Assembly: GCF_963678635.1 (NCBI RefSeq) | Contig: NC_087062.1 | Coordinates: 31,952,704 to 32,016,703 of the forward strand | Reading direction: 5' to 3' | From: Symsagittifera roscoffensis | Taxonomy: Eukaryota; Xenacoelomorpha; Acoela; Convolutidae | Length of the DNA: 64,000 nucleotides | In this document: positions 23,186-34,800 of the stretch, piece by piece | Position numbering within the stretch: the first letter of the stretch is position 1 | Layout of the letters: every line of letters starts with the position of its first letter | Made by a program: the position numbers and the translations under genes | Notes under the pieces: generated by a model | The model's database searches: none | What the model was told of the DNA's origin: nothing | What the model saw: the letters and a program-made list of their open reading frames with translations, nothing else

Positions 23186-23974
23186 ATGTCGCAAAATAAG
23201 CCAAACAACAGCAACACTCCTAACTTGGGCGAAGTGTCTGGAGATTCTGTTGCATCTTCGAGTATTGTAGTCGAGGACTGGGAGGATCTGGGATCCTCAT
23301 CCGCATCCTCCATTTCCGCTAATCGAGCAACTGGTTTCCAATCGACCGGACAGAATACGTCGTCCACTCTCGGTTCGACCGACAGTGACGTCATTACTTC
23401 GGGAACTTCAGCAAGCAGTGCTTCAGAGCCCTCCCCGTATGCCGACGAATTGGAGCGACTCCTGATGGAAGCTCAGAAAGATGGCGGGAGTTCCAGGGGA
23501 ACATCAATACGCAGTAGCAGTGGTCCTATTTCTCCAGTTTGGTCCACAGGGGGAGGGACCGGATTCAGCAGTCCAGTTTTTCTGCAAAACTCAGCCAATC
23601 AGACGAAGTTGGAAGCAGCGCTGGCTAATTATTCGAGCAGACCAGAGTGCACGCCACTAAAACCACACGAACTTGCCGAGAAGTTTCGTCATCCGAACGG
23701 AAATGGTGGAGGTGGCGATGGGTTGTTAACAGTCTCGGGAATGGAGCAGAGACAACACGATTCGAATCTTAATTACCCGGTGTCAACATCAGACGATATT
23801 TCAGATTATGGAAGCAATGAAGATTGGCTTTCAAGGCTGTCTTCGTCAGTTAGAACTATGATGGCACCCCCTTATTCGTACTTGCTCATACCCACCCATC
23901 TATTAATGTTCGGCCTTGGAGCTCTGTGTGCGTATATATGCTACGCAAAAAAAGTTTTCAACAGATGGAGATGA
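23186..23974 (+). CDS. BNIP3: BNIP3/NIX-like tail-anchored mitophagy receptor
   Basis: A single uninterrupted coding exon of 262 codons starts at the ATG at 23186. The residues around 32-35 form VEDWEDLG, a W-x-x-L LC3-interacting motif preceded by acidic residues, as in BNIP3/NIX. Residues near 90-110 (YADELERLLMEAQKD, then a serine-rich run) correspond to the family's LLDAQ-type block. SSRPE followed by EKFRHP matches the conserved SSRPE...FKHP segment. A hydrophobic tail anchor lies at about 233-254 (PTHLLMFGLGALCAY), close to the SHLLAIGLG membrane helix of vertebrate BNIP3, followed by a short basic C-terminus. The protein would sit in the mitochondrial outer membrane, facing the cytosol, and recruit autophagosomes. 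The family's membrane-helix histidine is kept (H238). The usual alanine of the AxxxG packing motif is methionine. The middle is Ser/Gly-rich and longer than in vertebrates. Confidence 0.85.
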   Translation: MSQNKPNNSNTPNLGEVSGDSVASSSIVVEDWEDLGSSSASSISANRATGFQSTGQNTSSTLGSTDSDVITSGTSASSASEPSPYADELERLLMEAQKDGGSSRGTSIRSSSGPISPVWSTGGGTGFSSPVFLQNSANQTKLEAALANYSSRPECTPLKPHELAEKFRHPNGNGGGGDGLLTVSGMEQRQHDSNLNYPVSTSDDISDYGSNEDWLSRLSSSVRTMMAPPYSYLLIPTHLLMFGLGALCAYICYAKKVFNRWR

Positions 23975-24027
23975 ACTGATAGATGTCAAATATCGAAAAC
24001 AGATAGTTTTGGGATTGAAAAAAAAAC

Positions 24028-24033
24028 ATTAAA
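24028..24033 (+). terminator. ATTAAA polyadenylation signal of BNIP3-like gene
   Basis: ATTAAA occurs 54 bp after the stop codon. It is the common variant signal; no AATAAA is closer. Confidence 0.4.
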
Positions 24034-25199
24034 CTCAATTGCAATTGTCTTTTCTGTAAATATCAGTGGCGCATGGTTCTCGATTGCGTTGCAGTGATGA
24101 TTATTAAATTAGCTTAGAATAATTTTTGAAGCTATTGCTTGTTGAATAGATCATTTTACTATTTATGTTTGAATTATGATATACAAAACACTTTCGAAGG
24201 CGTTCAGGCCAAATTCGAATGATTTTCTAGATGTAAAAATGCAACAATTTTTGTCCCATGAGATGGTGCTTTCTGTGTTGATTAATTTGCAGATCCATGG
24301 AAGTAGAGTTAATATTTACTATTTGTGAATTTAATTTGAGTTATCATTTTCTGGTGTTTAAACGCACCTCCGAAGTTGAGAGCAAAACCACCGAAGTTTG
24401 ATTGTGGCATCGGATTTCGCAATTTTTCTCATTATACCGCAAAAATTGGCGTTTTTCAAGGCCTTGGCAGATTTGATCTGCTTAGATGCAAGGCGAGTTA
24501 GTAAGATGGGGTCATGTTGTTTTTTTGGGTGAGACAAATCAAAACAGTCGAAGTTCGAAAAATGCCACTCGAAGTTTCAAAAAAGATAAACCGGAAAATG
24601 GAACCAGAAAACCCGTTTGGCGCGGGGCAAATATCTCAAATCCCCTCCCGTAGAAGGTGCAGCGTTCAAGGTCAAAGAAATGTCTCGATTTTTGCTCGAA
24701 ACGATTTTAATTGAGTATTAAATATAGTCGCAAATTGATTTAAAAAAGTTGAATAAAGAAAGAAAAAAAAGAATTTATTTCCCGCGAGTTAAACCAAGTT
24801 TAACATGAATTCACACACTATATACTATATATTAAACCCGAGAGGACAGCAAACTCTGACCCAAGTTAGCATAATAATATGTTTTATAATCGCCAACGTT
24901 CATAAAGACACACCACAAACAAAAAAATCTACAAAAAAATTGGATTACTAAATATCCTAGCTATTGAACATTTCTTGCATTTACAGGGGAGACAAATATG
25001 GAAGGATATGTTTCAGTTAAGGCTAACAGGATTGCTTTTGGCCAAGCTAAAGCTAATTTTTAAAATTTTGGTCCTAAAATTTGCTAGAAGGCACCTGAAT
25101 CCGCTTTTTATTAATTTCTGGAACTCGTTATATTTTATATTGCTGCTTCTTCTAACTGTGACATGTTCGTACAGTTTCCATAGCAACAAGGGAGTTGGT
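24034..25199. other. Intergenic, no recognised gene
   Basis: AT-rich sequence with no convincing coding or repeat structure. Confidence 0.35.
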
Positions 25200-27240
25200 T
25201 GGAGGCTTTTTTTGGACAGATGAAGTGGACCCAAGATCGAACCTTGAGGCACACCACAGCCATTTTTATCGCAAGTTGATGAAATATCACTAACTTCTAC
25301 CCGTTGATATCGGTCTCTTAAATAAATTCAAACCATTTGTAACAATTCTGTCTCAAACCATAACTTTTAATTTGATCAGGAGAGTTTAATGATTAAGGGC
25401 AAGAAAGGTATTCGATTGTTTTGAAAACTTCTCCAACAATTATTATTTTTTTTTGCAGTAAAGTGAATGGGCGCGCTCTTTATTAGGAAATGTGGAAACT
25501 CTGTCATTCAAGGTCCTGCCACTATTTGCAAAGATAACAATAAATTTTTCAGCAACATCTAAATCAGTTGGTTTGTTTTTTCCATTGTTTGAGCAGGAAA
25601 AAATAGGTGGAGTGATGCTTTGATAGCTACTTTTACCAGTTGTTTCGTTTGATAATTTATACACACGTCTGGAGTCTCCGATACATCTTTCGTAATTTGA
25701 ACGATAAAATTGTCTTTTTACTGTTTATGATTTCTTTTCCTACTTTCTGACGCAGAAAGTTGAACTTTATAAGAAGTTCTGAGCTTTCTTTATTTTCTGA
25801 CCAATTGCGGTGAGCTAGGTTGCGTCTGGTTCTTAGATTTTTAGTTCGTTTGGTAATCCCTTTAACATAGATCCATTTAACCTACACTTATATGATCGAT
25901 ACATTGATTTAAACCTTCTGGTAATGGTTTCATAGTTTTGAGTTAGTGACTTAAACTAAAAATAGATTTCCCCACTAAATTACTATCCTTAACGAAAAGA
26001 TGTATCTCGAAACTGTTTTGCTTTGATGCTTTCCGGAGCGCCGTGATACTTCCAGTTTAGGAAGACTGGATAGTGATCAGTACAATTTTGTTGATCAAGA
26101 ACAGAAACTGAAAAATTAGGGGTGTTTTGAGTAATGAAATGATCAATGCACGATGAAGAGGTTTCACGAATACGGGTTTCTTTATCTGGGAGTATTTCAA
26201 AATCAAAGCTATTCATTACATTTTTGTGAAAATAAACCGTCAAATTGGTTTTTAAGATATCATTTTTAAAATTCGCACAAATGAAAGCTGATGTGTCACC
26301 TGAAGTTATGTGCTCTAGAAAAGTATCGAATGTTTCAATGAAAGTCAGTTTATCATTTCTGGGTGGAGAATAAATTACTATTAGCTTGAATTTCAGCCCT
26401 CTTTCAATAATTCCGAGAACTGCTTCGCATCCAAATATACCTGGATAATTTATATCAATTATTTAAAAATTGTCTCTTACTTTAATCATAATGCCCCCGC
26501 CTTTTGAGTCGCGAACTTAAAATCATTTTGAGTAAAACCCTTTACTAAATAAATGTTCCCTCTTCTCCATCATTCAAGCAAATTTCAGTAAGGCCAAGTA
26601 TAGATGGAGAAAACTCTTCACAACAATTCATTGGTTCCAATTCGTCAAATTCAGGTGAGCGAACCTCTATGTTCAGTAAGTTTATCTCACAGAGAGGTGG
26701 ATTGGGGCACGCGAAAATATCTCTGTTAAAACAATTTATCACAGTATCGAAAGTAGAATTCATTGTTTTTTCCTCCTTCGAAAAGTTGATCAAGCTTGTG
26801 TACCCGTTGGTCTTCCTTCCTCTGATAATACATGCACCTTTCTCTTGTCTAGGTAGAGCCAACTGTTGAATCATTCTTCATCATGTTGAACAGTTGAGCC
26901 GCGGTTTTCTGAGACCTTCGAACACTCGCACTTGATTGAACTCCAGAATGTCTTCTAAGCCTTTTTTCGTTTTCAATAAGTCAATCTTGGCGCTGCTCTC
27001 TGAAAATCTAACGATGATAAGTCGCTATCCTTTACCACGAGAGGGAAGCCGATGAGCAATTGACATGCCTTTCATTTACATTTTGCGTTTACCGCGTTGC
27101 TCAACTCAACGACCTCTTGATGCACGAAAAGTCGTCGATTTCCACTCAGTTGGATTTCTTCGGGTAGTCCAATGACTTTCACTTTGTCTCGACGGTTATA
27201 TTATAATCCAGCCACTCAGCCTTCGAAAGAGTTCACAGAT
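25200..27240 (-). pseudogene. Decayed non-LTR retrotransposon (CR1/Jockey-type), 3' truncated
   Basis: Read on the minus strand, fragments appear in the order expected for such an element. A possible ORF1 remnant lies at 27200-26880. An endonuclease start follows at about 26720-26550 (NIEVRSPEFDELEPM, then ILGLTEICLND, like the 'NIRS...ILxLTETWL' block). The distal endonuclease lies at 26243-25989 (SSSCIDHFITQN and DHYPVFLNW, matching the IDHI and SDHxPV motifs). A linker with SNETTGKSSYQS lies near 25650. The reverse transcriptase motif PQGSILGPL is at 25250-25224, after which similarity stops. Stops and frameshifts separate the pieces, and the catalytic FxDD region is absent. It is a dead insertion in the BNIP3-MRE11 intergenic region. 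Confidence 0.7.
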
Positions 27241-28834
27241 TTCAGTAATGGACCTAATAATCTTCATGCTTAAGATTATGTAAACTATGTTTGAATTTTT
27301 GAACAATGGCCTATCTAACCATGTTGTAATTTTCACTTTTCGTCTATAAATATAATCCTAATATACTTAATCTGAAATATAGTTATAAAAAATAGTTCAT
27401 CTGTATTTTAAAGATGGCTCAGAAGTTTTTAATCTCTTCTTTTCGTCCTAACCCACGTTATTTCCTTCTTTTTTAGGTTACTTATATCGAGGCTCATCTG
27501 ATGAGCTCGAAGGCTCACTTTTTGTCCCTGGCTGAGTGCGCCTGTCATCGTTTTGTTTCCTCGATTGTATCCTCTCTGTTCGAATTCAAACTTGAAAAAT
27601 ACAGTGTTCCGATCTCAGTTAAACATATTTATATCGGTTAATGCTTACTTAGGCATGCACAGATGCTCAAAAGCTTAAACCTAAAAAGGCGCTAAGAAGG
27701 AAGATGATAACCAAAAGAATTAGGTAGGTTTCTAGAAAAAATGTTTTAGATAGCTTAAAAAGTTTTTCGATTTTTCGAAATTTCAGTGAACGTAATTAAG
27801 ACACTGATATAGGTTGTGGTTTTTGCTCAAGAAAAAGAATTAAAATTTAATCACGTTCAAGTTTGAATTTGGCGCATTCACTTCGAATTTTTTTTTTGCA
27901 GTTGGGAAAAATAGTTAACAAGATTCCTTAATTTTTTTTGTTGAAATATGCCTGAAAATACCATCTGTTGATTTTTTTCCTGAACCCCACCTCAAATCAT
28001 TCCTATAACACGATCATCAAGAGAAAAAACTTGAATTGGATTCCGGATGTTTCGAGAGAAAAATCTCAGCAGCAACTTTTTGTAATCTTTAGAAACTCGT
28101 GTTACTCAAGCGAAATTACCTGGTTACTGACCAATTCATGCTCCGGCTATTGTTTTTTCGAGCTGATGATTTTTGGAGAAGTTTTTCATGCAGTATTTCC
28201 TCTCATGCCTGTAGCTACAGGGTATTGCTTTTTTGTTAGAGCGCATATAAAACGATCTGCTAGCTTGCGTTTTATTCTAGCCAATTACGATGATTGCACG
28301 GAAGATAGGCTTTCTTATTGGCATGTGAGGCTATTGATTGGACTCTGGTTTTGATTCTTGGCGTATGCAATATTACGCCGTTGAATACTGACACAGGTTT
28401 TCTTTGCTTTTGTATGTTTGGGTAAATTTGTAAATTTCGGTCTACTGGTGTCTGCTCAAGTGTTGTCTGCTTAGCTTCACCTCTGTATAAATAAATCAAA
28501 TAATTTGTTTAATAGATGAAAAAGCCGATATTTTCCTGTTCTGACGCCCCTATGGTACGTAAGCTCACTTCTTAAGAATTATCGTGCAAAAAATTATTCT
28601 AAAGAACGCTTTCGTTATGTTGAAGAATTTTGAAAGTCTAGATGCTCAAAGAATTTGATTGTTGACGAATAAATTCACTTCCTTTTCTGTTCTGTAAAAT
28701 AATAACAAAAAAGCATTTCGAATCAGCGCCAAAAATTGATTTTGTGTGAGTCTTCACTCTATTTGTCGAATTGATGCATGTTCGTGTTTGAAGTCGTAAG
28801 TACATTGATTTTGAATTGAATTTCCAGTTCTGAC
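27241..28834. other. Intergenic upstream of MRE11
   Basis: It contains an R1-like 5' end near 27787 (cagtgaacgtaattaagaca) and a short family C 3' remnant at about 28360-28490. No gene is supported. An acceptor-like tttccag ends at 28827, seven bases before the ATG codon's preceding gac. Confidence 0.35.
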
Positions 28835-31800
28835 ATGTCTGAGGCTGGTCCTGCTGATACTTCGGCTAATCGTTCCAACAGATATGTTGAAAAGGAAGAT
28901 GAAGATGACTCAAATACATTCAAAGTTCTGATATCAACTGATAACCATCTAGGCTACAATGAAGAGTGTCCCATCCGCTGCAATGACTCGTTCAACACTT
29001 TCGAAGAGGTTCTCCAGTTGGCGCAAAAAGAGCAGGTATAATTTTTAGGACTTTTTTCGAGTAAGTTTCCGAATCTTCAGCCAAATTTAAATGCATGCAC
29101 TGCTGTACGAGAATGAGAAGCCAATTTTTCCGCGATAGATATCAGAAAAACTCGAATATTTTTTTTTCGAGAAAGTTTGTCGTGTAAGGAATCCGATATT
29201 TTGAGCTTAATGATCTACTGTAGAAAATCGTTTTTACTCCCTTATTATTTTTACACCCGTAAACCTTTTATTTTATTTTATTATTGAACCTTAACAACTT
29301 CCAGTTTCCTTTCCACTTGAACTGGAGCTAAAACTGTTGCTTTTGCTCCCGAAGGTCTCAATTTCGAGTCGTGGTTCCTGTTTTTTTTTTTCAGTATGTA
29401 TAAAATTGGAACTTTTTTCCCATAAAAATTGAATGGGGGACTTTCGTTTGTCTGTTCAAGTTTTGTCGGCTTAAGTGCCAGACCACGGATGTTTCTTTTG
29501 CTGTAAGCTTGTATCATGGTAATTTCAAGTGTTGCTCTTTGTAGTTTCTGGGGGACTTGAACGTTTTCATAATTTTTTTGTAATAAAATAAATATTTTAT
29601 CGGTTTAACTGGTTTCGGTTTGAGATTGTGCTATTTGTTTCCACTTCGTTTCTTTTGTTGTGTTGCTAATTGCCCTCGCGATAGCAAGGGTATTTCAATC
29701 GAGTTCTAGACTTTTTCCCCGTAAACAATTTTGTCCACACTACTCAAATATCCGTCTTTTCAAAATTTGCTTTTTATGTTGGTTGTGATTTTTCCAACTC
29801 GATTGTTAAATTTTATATTGTGCTTTTTTGTCCTTTTTATATCGGCTTAGTGGCCTAATTTTGAGTAGTTTCAAGAGAAAAGTAGTTTTTATGCTCACCT
29901 CTGGATCGCACAAAATGTTGAAAATCTTAATAGAAATTAGAGTTCAAGTTTTTCATGACAACAATTTTTTGTTGGCTGTTTTGTTTTTTCTTTTTTTCGG
30001 CTTCATGAGTTTCGGCCTATATTATATCGGTTTAATGGTCGCATATTGCCCCTTTCGATGAATGAAAATTTTTCTGTGTGCATGTTTGTGTTTAGAGGGC
30101 GAGGGGGACTTAATAACTTCTTATCAGTCTTAAAAATTTGATTTTTTTAAGTTTTTTCTTTCGGCTTGATAGGTTTTGGTCTATATTACATTGGCTTAGT
30201 CGCCACTTTTTGAGTCGTTTCACGAGATGTGTTTTGTATGTGTTTTGAGGCTGAAGGGGACTTAATAACTTTTTAGTAGTCTTAAATTTTTTTTTGCCTC
30301 GTTTTTTTTTGTTTTCCTTTTTTTATAGGTTTAGGCCAATATAATATCGTCATAGTGGCCGCATATTCTTTCATTTGGCGCGTGAATATAGATTGTGTGT
30401 GTGTGTGTGTATTTGTGTTTTTTTATGTGTGGGGGACTTCATATTTTAAAAAAATTCGGCCTAAGGGTTTCTGCTAAGGTATTTCCTGCTTTGTTACCGC
30501 GTGATAACTTTTCTCTCGATGCTAGTTTCACATTCTTTTGTCTTGGCTCGTTGTTGTTTCTAACATAGCCTTATCGATAGATCTAGTTCGAAATTTTCGA
30601 TTTTTTGTGCGGCTTTTCTTGTTTCGTATTGCAAGTGGTGCGAAGCTCAGCTTCGTCCCTGTGTTTAAAATTCAAATGTCTTACTTGGCTCGTTTGCCTA
30701 GAAATCACGTTTGATAATAATAGGTATTATAAAAATTAAATAATAGATTTTATGAAAAGTTTTTGTTCTTCTCAAAATTGTTCTGTTGAATTTCAAAGAG
30801 AGGGTATCAAAGGAAGACCGCCTACTCCCCTGTGTACCTGCTTAAACCCCTATTCTCTTTTTATTTTGCTTCATCTCTATGTTTTTCTTTCAATAAGTTG
30901 TTTCGAGTTTTTTTGTTTGCGCAAGCAAAGCGAAGTGTATTATTACCAAGAATTTTTTTCTAACCTAAGTCACAAATAAAAGTGCTCATTTGGAGGCAAT
31001 TTTGGTATCTTTCAATTTAATCATAATATAAAAGCCTTTTTAAGAATAAGCAATTTAAAAGCATATTTTGCTGCTTTTTTGGCTTGTGTAAGGTACTGTT
31101 TGAAATAAACAGGTATAATGAAAATTTTTGTGCATTGATGTCTTTTGTTGTTTGTGCATTGATGTCTTTTGTTGTTTTTTGGCGAAGTTTTGGAAATTTT
31201 GTGCCTTTTTCGCAGAAATTTAAAATTTTCTCGTAAACTACTGAACCAATTTTCAAAAACAAGGTACCAATAGTTAAGCCTGCTGCTCTTCTATGTGCCT
31301 GCATATTTCGCTAGTCTCTTTTCAGTTACCCCACGTTCTACGGCCTTCGACATTTTCTGTAAATACACAAATCAGAGATGAGGGTTTCAATCAATAGAAC
31401 AATTATGGCCTCGAACAAGCCCATTTCATTAATTTTTAAAACTTTTTGACTTTTCTCAAAAACTGGTCAGCCAAATCGGAGCTTACGGGTTAACCGAAAA
31501 AGAAACAGTCAGTTATGCCAATCTTCTCTGCGCAAAAGGCTATGCCCTGTGTTTTGAAAAAAAAGTATGGCCTTAGACAATTCTGCAGGAATTTTTTGGA
31601 AACTTATTCTTTTATTTCAAAACCAACCTGTTGATTCTGAAGTAATAGTTCATTAAAACTAATATGGTCCTTAGGTTTTGCTTGTGCAATATACTTAATT
31701 ATTGAAAAAAAGACGACTTCGGTAAGACGACTCCTTAAATACTGTAGGAAAAATGTTATATTCATGGGAAAATTACGTATTTCATGAATTTTCATTCTTA

Positions 31801-34800
31801 CATGTTTTAGTAGAGAAACAAGGTTGGTTAAAATCCAATTTTTGAATTTCGCATTTCTTCCCGAATCAATATAGCAATTTCGAAAAAAAAAAACGTTTAA
31901 CTCGTACCTCCTGCTGGCCCCCTAGTTATCTTTTATCGAGACATAAAAATGGTGGGTCACCTAGTTTCTTTTTCAACATTTCTCTTTTTTTTTAGTTCTT
32001 ACGTGTTTGTTTGTGTTGTATCATAACACCTCTGTTTCACCTTTGTGTCAAAATTTAAGTGGAAATAAAACATTGTTAAAAACATGACTGCCTGAATCAG
32101 GGAAAGTTCTATGATATTCTGACTGCTTTTTAACGTTTCTGATTTAGTTTTTGACAAAAAAGTTGCGTTTTTTTCTTTATTTTTGAATTCTTCTGATCAC
32201 ACACAATGTCAAACACAAAATCACTAATTTGGCGTCTAATAAAGGAATAACTGAATCAGTTTCCTAATTTTAATTCAATTCAGATTGATTTCTGGGCCGG
32301 ATTATTTTGCTGCCATTGCTTCAATAGAATATGAGAAAATACAATCAGCGAGCTCTCATATTCTGCAAGAGTCGGTCACCAATTACATATTTTGTTTCAT
32401 TTTGAGCTCAAGGCATGATTTAGAATTTAGAATAAAGAAAGGCATGATTTAAAATTTGGTAAATGAAAAGTCGAAGTTTGTCTGAAGAAAAAAAACAACA
32501 CCGAGTACAAATATCTTCAAAAATAGGGAAAACAATACCCTAATCCAGTATCGAAATTTATTCCCTCTAAACTGACAAAGGAGTGTAAGATACATTCTAG
32601 TTGTGAAAAAAACTTATAATTTTACAGGCACACGCTTGTGTTAAATTACTAGTTGAATTTTTTCAAGCCTTTGTCATACATTGTGTTTTTGTAATCAGGT
32701 TTGTTGTTTCGACTCGAAGAAAATGTCTAATTTGCTTTGCTCGGTGACTTTCGTTTCCAGTCAATTTTCGAAATTTTGTAACCGAAATTTTGTGAAGAAT
32801 TTTATTATACCATAATCTGGCTCAGAAATCTTAAGAGGCAAGCTATTTGGTTTAATTGATTACCCTTGCGATAAGCAAGGGTATTGCAACCGGGTACTAG
32901 ACTTTTTCCCCTCGTAAACAACTTGGACCAGAGGACTCATCTGGACGTCAGGACTCATCGCTACCTTGTTTTATAATGTATTCAAATTTCTTAGCGTTCC
33001 TGGCCAACTTAGCCTGGAGGGAACGAATATGCCTGGGACGGCAAAGGTCCTGGGCTCGAATTTCAAATAAAATTGTCGGCCAATTATTTGTCTGCTTAAC
33101 TGTTGTCGGCTTATTTGTCACATCTTGAAAATATTTTGTTTTCTGCGCTTATTTTTGTTAAATGTTGTTTTTAGTGTTTGATTTACACCTACATTTCGTG
33201 ATTTCATATACTTTTTATTCGTTTTTCCTGTCATGTTTTTTTTCTGTTTCGCTAAAAAAATTCATCGGACCAAATTTTTTTGGCTCATTTTTTGCTGACT
33301 CAATGACCTAATTTTCGGCCGTTTCAATTTTCGGCCGTTTTTAGCACTCCCCTCCGTTTTTTTCAAGTTGTTTTTGAAATTTCATTTTTTCGTTTTGGAA
33401 AATTTTTTCAGTTATTTCAAAAATTAAAATTTTCTCAAGAACTTCATCAAAAAAGGGTATCAATTGAAAGACGTTCTACTTCTCTGTGTGCCTCCGTACT
33501 CCCCAGAGTCTTTTTTTACTTGACCCCCTCTGTCTACAGCCTTCGAAAAGGTGTGGGGGATTGTTTGAACCATATTTTTGATTTTCTTTCATTTTCTCGA
33601 AAACTACCTCCTCTCAAATATGAGTTTTTGGTTTCCATGAATTGAACTGTTTTGAAAAGCTACTCTGCATCAGTGGCTGAGACCAAATTTTTTTCACATA
33701 AAGTTATGGTCCTCTGAAAAGTCAAATTTTCGATTTTTGACCGGTTTTAAACTTTTTGAATATTCTTGGAAACTACCCTGTCATACCTGAGATAGCGGAT
33801 TCAATTCTCAAAACGGGTTTCGGGAAGCTCATTTGCTTATGCGACTACGCCCAAATTTTTTTCATTTCAAAAGTTTTGGCTCTCGAAAAAGTAAAAATTT
33901 TGAATGTTTTTTTCTTTTCTTGAAAACTACCCTCGCAAATCTGAGATTTTGGGTTCAATCGAAATTACCGGTTGCATGAATACTTTTTGCATAAAATTTT
34001 TGTTTAATTTTTCCGAACAAAAATCTATGATTCTCTGAATTGTCAAATTTTTGGTTTCTTGGCCGTTTTCTAGATTTTTCTCGCTAACTATCCTGCCAAA
34101 TCTGATATTATAGGTTGAATCGAAAGAACAGGTTGTTTAATGCCTACCTTTATAATTGGCTATGCCCAGTTTTTTTAGGAAAAAAGTTACGGCCTTCAAA
34201 CAAATCAAAGTTTTGAAACTTTGACAGTTTTTAGGAAACTTTTTGACTTTACGCGAAAACTACCGGGCCAATTCTCAGTTTGTGTTCAATCGAGGAACCC
34301 GGCGTTGGAAATCTTGTCTGCTTAAGCGGAAAAACTTTATGGATTTCGGAAATCTTGAACGTTTTGTAGAACTTTCGACCGATTTTTGGTAGCTTTTTGA
34401 ATTTTCTTAAGAATTAGCCAATCAAATTTGAGATGAAATGTTCCATTTAAAGAATGGGTTGCGATAAATGTTTGTGTAGAAGCGGCGATTCTTGAATTTC
34501 TTGTGTGAAAAATTTATCTCCTTGGGAAAATTGTTTATCTCAAAATTTCTTCCTCTTCTCACTAATTTTAGTAGAGAATCAACTAACGTTTTAGAGGCAA
34601 AGCCAAATTTTTGAAATCACCCTTTTTGTGCCGCATCAGTAGAGAAAATTAATATCAAATACGTGCCTCCAGCTTTAGCTAGGCTCGTAGTTGATTTATC
34701 GAGACATCCGAAAATTTTGGTTCGCAAGTGTTTCATGTTTGTGTTGCATCGCAAGTGGTGCGAAGCTCCGCTTCGCCTCTTTGTTAATTAGTTAGTATGA

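Noticed and set aside
27968-28354. 128-codon plus-strand open frame before MRE11
   Set aside because: Composition is that of AT-rich intergenic DNA; no motif, no splice context, and it overlaps repeat remnants.
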